Of a stretch of 64,000 nucleotides of DNA, positions 12,666-22,300 are shown one piece after another. This DNA comes from Pipra filicauda (Eukaryota; Chordata; Aves; Passeriformes; Pipridae). The notes under the pieces are model-generated. The model was not told the origin of the DNA. It saw only the letters and a list, made by a program, of their open reading frames with translations, and ran no database searches. The position numbers and the translations under genes were made by a program. Position 1 is the stretch's first letter, and every line of letters begins with the position of its first letter. The stretch is taken from the NCBI RefSeq assembly GCF_003945595.2, contig NW_024104998.1, positions 62,001-126,000 of the forward strand, read 5' to 3'.

Positions 12666-14815
12666 CTAAGTTCTGTCAGTCATCACATGGCTGGGCTTCG
12701 TGAATGAACATTTGGGAAAGGCTCTACCCACATTTGTTACAAGCATGCTGGTGGCTAATGAGGCCAATATGAGATAGACATGTCCGATTGCAAAAGGCAC
12801 AGCAGAAAGATTCCTTAGGTGGTTTATTCTGCAAGACATGATTCTTTCTGCGTTGTTTTTTCTCCTCAAGGGTGATCCTGCGTGTGTTCTCAAAGGAAGC
12901 AGCAGCGTTATAGATGGTGTGTCTCCAGATCTCCTGATTTGAGGCCAGAGTAGACAAGTTATGTTGATCAATATGGCCAAGGCTGAGATGTTGTTTCAGG
13001 GAGTCCTTGTATCTTCTCTCTTGCAGCAGCTGGTGGCAAGTTCACCATAAAGCAGGATCTTAGGGAGGCGGTGGTCCTTCATCCTGCCCAACGCAGCTGT
13101 GTTCTCAGTAACATGACCTCAATACTTGTGACTGCTGCTTGTTCTAGAACAGATGTATTGGTCACATAATCTGACCAGTGGATGTTTAGGATTGTACGGA
13201 GACAGCGTTGATGGAAGCGTTCTAGGAGACGCAGGTGGTGGCGGTAGATGCCCCATGATTCGGAACCATATAAATGAATAAACAGCACAGTGGCTCTGTA
13301 AACACTGATCTTTGTACTTTTTTTCAGGTGTTTATTTCGCCAAAATTTTTTATAAAGCTTTCCGAAGGCACTGTATGCCTTTGCTAACCTGTTGTCTATC
13401 TCTCCGTCAATCTTACCATCCGAGGAGATGAGGCTACCTAGGTAATTAAACTGCTGAACTGATTTGAGCTCTGATTGGCCAATGGTGATATGGGGATGAT
13501 GGAAGACTTCCTGAGGTGCAGGTTGATAGAGAACTTCTGTCTTCTTTAAGCTGACTTCCAGCCCAAAGAGTTCAGCAGTATCTGCAAAGCAGGATGTTAA
13601 ATGCTGCAGAGCTGCTTCTGTGTGGGCCACAAGGGCGGCGTCATCAGCATAAAGGAGCTCCCGGATAAGATGGTTTAAGGTCTTGGTGTGGGCCTTCAGT
13701 CACCTTAGGTTGAAGAGGTTTCCATCAGTACGATATCGAATGTAGATACCGTCCTGATCATCGAGGTCTGCTGTGGCCCTTTGGAGCATCATGCTAAAAA
13801 AGACTGTGAATAGGGTAGGAGCGAGAACGCAGCCTTGTTTCACACCATTCTTTATTAGAAAGGGCTCAGAAAGTGCATTGCCATATCTGACTTGGCCGTG
13901 CTGATCCTCATGGAGTGAGATGATCATTTTAAGGAACTTGGGGGGACATCTTAAATGTTCCAAAATCTGCCACAGACCTTTTCTGCTCACAGTATCGACA
14001 GCCTTGGTGAGGTCGACAAAGGTTACATAGAGACCTTTGTTCTGTTCCCTACACTTCTCTTGCAGTTGTCTGAGAACAAATACCATGTCTGTGGTACTCC
14101 TGTTGGCTTTGAAACCACACTGACATTCAGGTTGAATTCCTTCTGCTATAGCGGGTATTATTCTGTTCAAGAGTATTCTTGCCAGGATTTTGCCAGCAAT
14201 GGAGAGCAGAGTAATACCACGGTAATTTGAGCAATCTGATTTAATTCCTTTTTTCTTATACAAAGTGATGATGACTGCATCATGAAGGTCTGATGGTAGT
14301 TCACCTAGTTCCCAACAGCGCACCACAAACTCATGAAATTTAGCATGGAGTGCAAGGCCTCCATGTTTCCAGACTTCAGATGGAATTCCATCAACCCCAG
14401 CTGCCTTGCCGATTTTCACCTGCTGTATGGCCTTGAGGGTTTCTCCTAAAGTGGGAGCAGTATCCAATTCGTACTTTACTGGTTGTTGTGTGATGGACTG
14501 AATTGCTGAGTCTTGGACTACACGGTTGGTACTGAAAAGAGTCTGAAAGTGTTCAGACCATCGATTCAGAATGGAGGTTTTATCTGTTAGAAGCGTTTGA
14601 CCATCAGCGCTGAGTAGAGGGCTTTGGACCTGGTATGTAGGCCCGTATGCTGTTTTCAGGGCCTCATAAAATCCTTTGTGATCACCCATATCTGCACATA
14701 ATTGAGTTTTTTCAGCTAGCTTGATCCACCACTTGTTCTGGATGTCACAAAGTTTCTGCTGAAGCTTGCTGCATGCAAGACGAAATGGCAAGTCTGCAAG
14801 TTTAGGTTTTTTTTT
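12666..14815 (-). mobile_element. RTE-like non-LTR retrotransposon, 5'-truncated 2.1-kb copy
   Basis: A long minus-strand LINE copy that starts inside the region between endonuclease and reverse transcriptase (near 14815) and runs to a short 3' tail ending with ATGTGATGACTGA-type sequence near 12676. It lacks the 5' end and the endonuclease. Its family is distinct from CR1: polymerase motifs, the zinc-finger-like C-terminus and the very short 3' tail fit the RTE-like group. From memory, this type of element is not a common resident of chicken. The one family of this kind described in birds is AviRTE, reported from a limited set of tropical bird lineages and filarial nematodes. Assignment to that family is inference. 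Confidence 0.88.
12724..14812 (-). pseudogene. RTE-like reverse transcriptase, broken by one stop and two small deletions
   Basis: The first frame (14791-13700, 363 codons) carries the reverse transcriptase fingers and palm: GKAAGVDGIPSEVW, LYKKKGIKSDCSNYRGI, QCGFKANRSTTDMV, FVDLTKAVDTVSR with its aspartates, and NGVKQGCVLAPTLF. A single TGA at 13702-13700 interrupts it. The same frame continues with the catalytic YADD box at 13651-13640 and the thumb region to 13079. Comparison with the 9.6-10.3 kb copy shows two separate 13-bp losses (near 13079-13086 and 13009-13023) that shift the frame. The last frame (12957-12724) ends with the zinc-finger-like CAFCNRTCLSHIGLISHQ. The TGA sits where an arginine CGA would fit, suggesting CpG decay (inferred). 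The catalytic residues themselves remain. Confidence 0.88.
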
Positions 14816-16417
14816 TTCTTAAGACTTCTAGTATGTGTTTATATGTCACAGGAACATGTTTAGAAAAATTTAGATAGAACATAAGTTTGTGACAGAACAC
14901 AATGTCCTGATGCTTACTGAAACATTTGTATCAGCTTTACTAATACATGGAAAGGGGGGTTATTTCTGGCATAAATTGAAAAAAATCTGCTTAGTCTAAG
15001 AGAGTCAGAATCAATCTATGAGCAGAAATTGGCTGACCTATGCATTTCCTCAATAACTTTCTCAGTCACTGTTCACACATTATTGAAACACATGCACTGT
15101 GTTGTTTCTCTCTTTTTAGATAGTTTTCTCCATTACGTTTTGAGCTAATCTTCTCACATAAACTTTATAATCATGTATATCTATTAATTTAATTTCTTTT
15201 TACCTTATTTACACCTCTGTAAATACTTTCAAGTTCCTACAAACACAAACATAAAAGTTATTTGTGTGTCTTTTTTACTTTTACTGCGGTAATCAGTTCA
15301 GTACAATGTAATTGAGCTGAGCTGAACTTGAGACAAAACTAGAAATTACATGAGCCAATTTTCAAGACTGAAAAGCTATGGGAAAGACATATACTGAGTT
15401 CCCTTGAGCCAAGACCATTACTTCCAAGACCAACTTTCCTATTGTTCATGAAATTACTTGTAAAACTCTTCAGGAAGTTTCTTCATGAGAATGTGTCTCT
15501 ATCCCAGCCAAAACTGGCACATGGTGGTATAGTGTACATCCCCTGTAGAGGCATTACAGCATGCACACAGATGCCTTTGCAATAACACTTTGCAATAACA
15601 CTTTGCAATAACCTGGATTGTTACTAACCAGCAGCTTGTCAATCTTTACAAATTTAGGGATCAATTCTATGGATTCACCTTGCTTTTCTAACACTTTATT
15701 TTCAGTATTTTAATAAACAGAACAACCTCAGGATATAATCTATCTTTTCCTTGCTGAAATTGGTAATTCCTGCTGTAATTGTACTGCAGTCATCAAGTAA
15801 ATCAAGGGCCAAAATGATTCCTAAGAAACTAGGCATTTAAGAGCCACTTACAATAAATAACAATAAATAGAATAAATAACCAATCATATTTTCAGACCTC
15901 TTGTTCAATTCAGCTGATGCTGTGAAGCCAACTGTATTAACTTTCTCAAAGACAGTGTTTTTGCTTTGTGGATGACTTTTCAATTCACTGTTACCAAGCC
16001 AGTGAAAACAGTCTGAGGCTTAAAAAAACAGCCAAGAATTGTGCTAATTGACATGACGCTGAGAAGAACCGTGTGGTCAGAATAAGCTGTAAGCAGACTT
16101 GTCAGTATAACTATCCTGTAATAACCTCCCCCTTTCCCGATCCACGTGGGATGGATAACGGAGACCTTCCTCTACAAGGTTCCGGGCCAGAACCCCATGA
16201 GAATAAATCAAGTTCTGATTAAATCTTCTAACTATGATTAGGGGGAAGGCAGCAAACATGGCTGCTGATATTCTAGTGTGAATAGTTAGAAAAAAACTCC
16301 AGAAAAGCATCACTTTTTAACCATCACTTGACAGAATGATAGTGTCTTACCATATTATGCTGTATATCAAATTACAGTGATGAGTTCTGTATCCTGCCTT
16401 GGAAGAATCTTACTGAG
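14816..16417. other. Intergenic DNA, no gene recognised
   Basis: AT-rich. It contains a short tandem repeat of a 13-bp unit (TTTGCAATAACAC, nearly three copies, about 15577-15613). No coding or RNA gene is supported; a 78-codon minus-strand frame at 16077-16313 is not recognised. Confidence 0.45.
15577..15613. repeat. 13-bp tandem repeat, nearly three copies
   Basis: The unit TTTGCAATAACAC is repeated head to tail, with the last unit incomplete. Too short to be more than a local slippage product. Confidence 0.75.
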
Positions 16418-16510
16418 TAGAATCATAGAACCGTAGAATGGTTTGGCTTGGAAGGGACCTCAAAGATCACCTAGTTCCAACACTCCTGCCATTGGTTCCA
16501 CTACAACTTG
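16418..16510 (-). mobile_element. CR1 3'-end fragment
   Basis: About 90 bp of the reversed CR1 3' end, starting tagaatcatagaaccgtag and including TTGGAAGGGACCTCAAAGATC. The 5' part of the element is missing. Confidence 0.85.
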
Positions 16511-17179
16511 CTCATATAAAACTGACATCTCCTGCTGCAACGCAGTAGCCAGGTGCTCCCTGTTAACAAAGCAGAAGGGAAAAAGTGTAAAATTTTACGG
16601 TAAAAAACTTATTCCTAACCATATGCAAGTTTTATCCGAGGACAGACTAGCATGAAATCAATCTTGTATAGTTTCCACACTGAAAACTCATCTAAAAATC
16701 TCTCTTCAAAGAGAAATTATTTTCTTAGAGGCAGAAAGTCATATCGCATGATGGATTTTTTAAGTTCCCTTCCATTCTCTCCATCAGACATAATATCAAG
16801 ACAGGAAAAATTATGGAATTTTTTAATCCTAATTTTCATAGCCAATTCCACTTAGGAACAACTAATAAAGTGTTTGTCTCCTGTGTTTGAAATCAAGAAT
16901 ACATGACTAATACACTAATACTTGCTTAATGAAAAAAACCACCCCCTACAATGACTGAGCTCAAGAATGAATGGGAGCTGTTTAGAGCTGGGGGAATACA
17001 TAAATAGTGAATTTGGTGCATATTCTTTCAATGTTCTAATCAAATCTGTTTCTACTGCACTTAGACTTGCTTTTATTAATGATAAACATTGCACTACGAT
17101 GAAAAATTCTCGGTTTGGTGGACTTGACGCTCCCTTCTGAATTATATTACGGTAATTCCGCTTTATGCACTAGCGCCCC
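16511..17179. other. AT-rich DNA upstream of the CpG island
   Basis: No gene or repeat was recognised; composition changes sharply to GC-rich at about 17,180. Confidence 0.4.
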
Positions 17180-19080
17180 AAGCCTGTAGCCAGGCACTGT
17201 ACCGACCGCTCGAGCCCTCCGGTATGAGAGACAGCTTTGCTGGACAGTGAGGGGAGAGGACAGCGATTAACACCGCGGTGGTCAGAGAGAGGCTCCAAAC
17301 ACGTTCATCCTCCCTTTGCTGTTTCCATGGGCACGCATCCCCGTGGACAGGTCGGAGGCGGATGCGGGCAGGCGACGGCACTCCTAAGAGTGGGCTGCCA
17401 GGCTGAGCTGCTGGGGCACGGCCGCGCACAGCCCTGCCCGCGGTCCCGGTGAGGGCTCCGTGGGACGGCATTCCCGTCGGAGGCAAAAAGGGCACGGACT
17501 CCGCCGGCCGCAGCCGCCCTCCTCCCCCGCCCCGCCGCCGCCGGCCTTGCGCAACACGGCGCTGCCCGCTTCCTCTTCGGTGCTGCCTGGGAGCCGCCCC
17601 GATCGCTCGCTATCGGCATTTCCCCACCGCTCAGGAGGCGGCGGCAGACTGTGCCCGGGGCCCGGGCAGGGGGAGGCGAGCACCGGCCGGGGGGCCGGGG
17701 CCATCGCGCCCGCCGCCGCCTCCCGGGCCGCCCCGCACGGCTCTGAGCATCCGCCTCTTCCTCCCCCCGCGCCGCCTCCGCCGGGGGAGCCGGCGGGGGC
17801 CGTACGTGCCGGGCCGGGAGCGAGGGGAGGGTCTGCGGCTTGCTGCAGCAGCAAGCGCCGGCCCCGCCGCGCCGCCGGGGACCCGGTGCGGTGCCGCCGC
17901 CGGCTCTCCGCCTGTGCGGCTGCTGGTCCTGCCGCTGCTGCTGCTGCGCGGCGATCGCCGCTGCCGGCGGGAGGGGCAGGGATGTGAGCGGCAGCGCGCG
18001 AGTCGGCGAGGCCCCCCCGCCCTTTTTTTTTCTTTTCTTTTTTTTTTTTTTTCCTCTTCTCGCTTCCAAAAAAAGACCAAACCAGCCAGCCAACCCCAAA
18101 AAACCCAGAGGGCGTGGGGGGGGTGGGGGGATCCCGTGTCGTCGCCGCCACCCTTCGCTGGATCCATTGTGAGGAAATTGCCATTCGCCGGCAGCGGCGG
18201 CACATCTGGGCGGGCACATCTGGGCATAGAACACCGGCTCCCACCGCCTTCCACCTACGTCCTCTGAGTCGGCTTAACGGATCCCTCTGGGCCGCCGGGG
18301 AGGCTCCTGCTCGCCAGCTCCGGGGTCTTTCTTTCGGGCTGAACCTTACAAAAAAAACCTGGCAGCGCGGGGGGGTGGGGTGGAAATAAAGGCTGCTATT
18401 TTTTTCCCTGGGATTTATTTCATGGGGATGTGTTCAAGACAAGAGAGGATTCAGAAGGATATTGACGTTGTGATCCAAAAGTGCAAGGCGGAGAAGGACT
18501 GCCTGTTTGCAGGTGAGTTTCTCCCCGGGCGCCAGCTTGGCGGCGCGGAGGCTCCCGGCGCCGCCGCCGCCGCCTTGCCCGCCCCGCACCGCGCTCCCGC
18601 CGCGCCGTGCCCGTGCCCTTCGCCGCCGCTCGCGGCTGCGGGGTCCGCGCTCGGACCCCAGCTCCCTCCCCTCCTTCCGAGGGCATGTGAGGGCAGATGA
18701 GAACAGCCGCCCGCCGGGAAAGGGGCGGGCGGGGTAGGGGCGGCATCCCGAGCCAGGGAGCGTGGCGGTGGCCACAGGCAGACCCGGCGGGTGTAGGAGG
18801 GGAGCCCGAGCTCCCGGCGCCTGGCGTAGCCCGCAGCCGAGCGCGGCGCAGAGGCTTTTCACTGTTCTCTGAGCTCTGCCGCGCTCGGCGCCTGCCTTCA
18901 CTCCCGGCCCCAGGGCCAGTGGCACAGCCCGCAGGGAACGGGCCCCTTCCCGTGCAAGCAGCCCCCGCCGCCCTCCTCCGGGGATCCGCGGTGCCCCGGC
19001 GGTGCTGGTGCGGGGCCGACCGGGATGGGCCGCCGCAGGAGCCCGGCTGTCGGCTGCCTGTTGCCGTGTGTGACAATGGA
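17180..19080 (+). promoter_or_regulatory. PARP8: CpG island containing the PARP8 promoter and 5' UTR
   Basis: GC content and CpG density rise abruptly here in an otherwise AT-rich window and fall again past about 19,080. The island covers the sequence upstream of the PARP8 start codon, the first coding exon and most of intron 1. That is the usual position of a vertebrate housekeeping-type promoter. No TATA box is evident near the exon. Notable elements are a T-rich tract of about 30 nt (18023-18054), a G-run cluster (18110-18130) and a short GCC repeat in intron 1 (about 18559-18574). The transcription start and any upstream noncoding exon cannot be placed from sequence alone. Confidence 0.88.
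18422..18512 (+). CDS. PARP8: PARP8 coding exon 1 (first 30 codons)
   Basis: PARP8 is a mono-ADP-ribosyltransferase of the PARP family that transfers single ADP-ribose units from NAD+ to proteins. Its catalytic domain is at the far C-terminus and is not in this window. The exon encodes MGMCSRQERIQKDIDVVIQK, then C-K-A-E-K-D-C-L-F-A, and spliced to exon 2 this matches the vertebrate PARP8 N-terminus as I remember it, with small differences. The start is the ATG at 18422. It has T at -3 and G at +4, a modest context, while the in-frame ATG two codons later has G at -3. No in-frame ATG is seen just upstream. The exon ends GCAG|gtgagt, a strong donor, splitting a codon after its first base. Exon 1 lies inside the CpG island. 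Confidence 0.93.
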
Positions 19081-19270
19081 ATTCCTCGCTGTTGCCATAG
19101 CACCGGGCACTTGTTGCGAGGGGCTGGGGGCGAGATGCTGCATTTCTTCTGGTTCACCCCTGCTCTCCCCAACCACCCCCGTGTCGGGAGCTGAATGCTG
19201 GTCCGTAAAACCTCAGCTACATCAGCCAAAATAAAGACAAGTTGTAATAAAGCAGCTCTTTGTCTTTCAG
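18513..19270 (+). other. PARP8: PARP8 intron 1 (758 bp, phase 1)
   Basis: Begins gtgagt and ends tgtctttcag, a good donor and a good acceptor with a pyrimidine tract. Joining the exons restores an aspartate codon (G|AT) and a continuous PARP8 reading frame. The first half is very GC-rich, continuing the CpG island. Long open frames on both strands in this intron reflect the scarcity of stop codons in GC-rich DNA. Confidence 0.9.
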
Positions 19271-19325
19271 ATTTCAGGTACTCAGACTCCACCTTTACCT
19301 TCACCTACATTGGAGGCTCCAAAAG
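19271..19325 (+). CDS. PARP8: PARP8 coding exon 2 (55 bp)
   Basis: After the acceptor at 19270 the frame reads D-F-R-Y-S-D-S-T-F-T-F-T-Y-I-G-G-S-K, then two bases of the next codon before the donor gtactt at 19326. This continues the PARP8 N-terminus directly (the human protein has a very similar YSDSTFTFTY segment, from memory). Exon 2 ends in phase 2, so exon 3 must begin with the third base of a codon; AG plus T or C would give serine. With exon 1 it gives 48 complete codons of a protein of roughly 850 residues. This N-terminal part precedes the conserved mid-region and the catalytic domain and has no assigned fold that I know of. Confidence 0.93.
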
Positions 19326-22300
19326 GTACTTTATTTTGCAGTAATGACTAGCTTCATTTCCTTCTGACAATGAAGTGCAAAGGTTTAATAACGTGTCAGG
19401 CCTTTTTATTTCCTTATCTTTTGCAAGGAGGATGATTAAATTATCTGCCTTGGTGCAAACGTAAACAGAGAAAGAAGCATGGAGAGAGGTGATCAGAAAG
19501 GTGATCTTAGTAGTTAGAGGCTTGTTCCTCTGCGAAGCTTCACTGTCTTTTTATTTATTTTTTTTAAAATTTGTGTGGACACACAGGATTTCTGCCACAT
19601 GTAAACTTATCAGAAACATAGTAAAGGCATCAGCCTATGATGTAAAGTTAATTCATGTTAAAAATTAGGAAAGGTTAAGATTATCATAACAAGTAGGCCA
19701 AATTTCATGTTAGCACCTTACTTTCTTGCAAGAGAGCCATGTTTGGTCCCATGGCAGATGCAAGGCTGTCTGCAGTTGACCAAATTAAATTCTCGAGGGA
19801 TTAAATGAAATGTCAGTCTAACTTAGAAAGCTAAAAAAATGTTTTATTGAATGTTAGTTGAAATACTATTTCTTAAGTGCTTCCAAGCTCTTGGTTATAA
19901 ATTAGATTGTGAATGCACACATTTTTAAAATATATTTTGGCATTTGTTGTGTTTGTCTGTTTTCAAAAGGAAAGGAAAAATATGTAAAATCTTGAACACA
20001 TCCTTTTCCTTTCCCTGATGGTTAGTTATCTTTTATTTAATAAGGTGTTAACAGTAAATGCTACATTGGTCTCTTTTAGTTGATGTTTTTTTTTTTAAGT
20101 AGACTTGGCAAGAAGTTTTTGGTTATTTTTTGGTTCCTTTTTTTTTTTTTTTTTTAATTCAGTTTGTCTTGTATCTTTGTCAGTTATTTTTCTTTCCCAG
20201 GGTACATCACATTAAAGTACTGTATTCTTTTTTATTTGCAAGTGAACTTGTCAGTGCAGGCAGCACTCCCACAGCTATTGGTGCAGCCCTTGGGCATTCT
20301 TTGGGATCTGGCTGTAGGACCAGGCTCCCAGATGGTCCCCAGGCTCCAGGATGGCTCAGAAAAATGTTTTCCCACCTCACTATCCCCCCTCTTCCTAGTA
20401 AAGGAAAGAACAACTTCTGTCATTTTCAGTTGAAAAGTTCACCCAATAGCTGAGAATTAATGTATGTTTAGGTTGCTTGTAGTATACGCTTGCTTTTAGC
20501 ATTTTACTCCATGTTTTGTTTTGCTGTTGTTTTAAAAGACAATTTCAAAAGGATTATACAGTAAAAACTGTCTAACAGAGATACTATTTACCCTAAAAGT
20601 AAAATGATTGAATTTGAAAGTTACTTTGGACTGTTCTCTAAACCAAATATCACAGCAAGAAACCAGGAAGTGAAACCTGTCTATTGTTCACGTTTTCTGA
20701 GCTGAATAAAGTAGAAAGCCTAAGGGCACAACTGATGGAAAACAAACTGGTTTATCAATGTTGAAACAAAGTGTTGTCACTTGTTCAATGAGAAACGGAA
20801 GAGTGCCTTCCATCCCACAGCCTTGAATTTTAATCAGGGGCAGCATATGCTTAGGAAAGTTTTGACTGGAAACCAGTCTCAGGACCTTGAAAATTCAAAC
20901 ACAATTGAGAAAAAAATCATTATGCTAACAGAAATAGGTGAAAGTGTGTTGTTACTTAGAGCATACCCAAATTTGACTTTATTTTGCACATTTTAAGGAC
21001 ATTTAAAAAGCATCCTTTGAAATAAGGGCTTTGTGTTCTCTGCATTCTTTGCTCATCTGTATTGTGATTTAGAAAGATGTTTTGCAATATTCTTGGTGTA
21101 TGGTGGTGTACCGAGTGGCAGGTTTACAGCAGTAACCTCTCATTCGATGTACATAAAATGAAAACCCTAAACCTTGACTATTCAGTGCCAAACTTCAGCT
21201 TCTTACGTCAAAGATGAGTTAATAGTTTCTTCTCAGAGAAGGTGCTGGTGGAGCAGCAGCTATACTGCACTGTATGCAGAATTCAGGCAAGCGTCCAGTA
21301 GAGGGTCAACAGCAGTGATTACTGTACATGGTCACATTTAGGAGAGCATGAGGTCATCCCAGGACCTTTATTTTGGCCTTTAAAGGCTGTGATTTGTTTC
21401 TTGCTACCACTGCTGCAGCTGTGGACTTCCTGAGTAGGAACACCATTTTTTGACTATTGCACTCAGGAATTGTCCCTAAATGACCAAACCTCTATTAGAT
21501 CCTGGCCATGGACTCATCAACCAACGGGCCTTGTCCAGGTACTTGAGATACTCATCCCAATGACTTTGTTTTTCCAACCCTCAGCAACACAGGTGCTGGA
21601 GTAAAGGGCAAAGGGGTAGATGTTCACTGAGTGGATGTTCAAACGGAGGAGAGGTGTAGAGAGTAGAAGTGGTGCGTACGGAAGATTATTGTACTTCAGT
21701 ACTCATTAGCTATGCCTGACACACATTTTTCATGCTTTGTTTCCTTGAGATGTTTCTTAGCTCAGTGTGTAATATGGCCTTGGTTTAGCTATAGTGGTTA
21801 CATGGAAGAGCAGAAGCCCTTGAAAGAAGGCAGTGTGTTTGAAAAGCAGGATTCTTTGTAACCCTTATATAAGGGCAAGTGACAATACTAGCAAGTTAAA
21901 CATCACTTGGGGTTTTCCTCAGTGTACTGTAGTTGCGTCTAGTACCCATTAAATCCATTTATCAGTGATCTAAATTTATAAACTCAGAACTAGGTTCTCA
22001 GTAAATCGGGGTAAGTCCATGGAAGTTAGTGTTGCCAGTATTATTTCAGTTATTATGAGGACCTAAAGTTTGTTTGTGGTTTTTTTCTTTTAACTGTTAT
22101 CTGTGTGAGATTTTTCTACTTGGGACCAGCTTCTCAGACTTTATCTGATTTTTTTCCCTGTTGCTTGGATTGATTGCACAGTCTCTTCCTGCACTAGTGG
22201 TATTGAAATGTTAGGCAGTACGTAACCACACTGCAGATCCATCCAGATAGACAGGCCTGATCCAGGGGACATTTATTATTGCTTCTGAGGAGTTAATTTG

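Noticed and set aside
1..17180. Embigin gene, the expected upstream neighbour of PARP8 in human
   Set aside because: No immunoglobulin-like or embigin-like frame was seen on either strand; it may lie beyond the window.
17305..18267. Long open frames on both strands (up to 309 codons) in the CpG island
   Set aside because: They overlap in several frames, are rich in Pro, Arg, Ala and Gly and reflect the lack of stop codons in GC-rich DNA. No protein family is recognised.
18420..19304. 294-codon minus-strand frame across PARP8 exon 1 and intron 1
   Set aside because: It is antisense to a recognised exon, of low-complexity composition, and is explained by GC-rich sequence.
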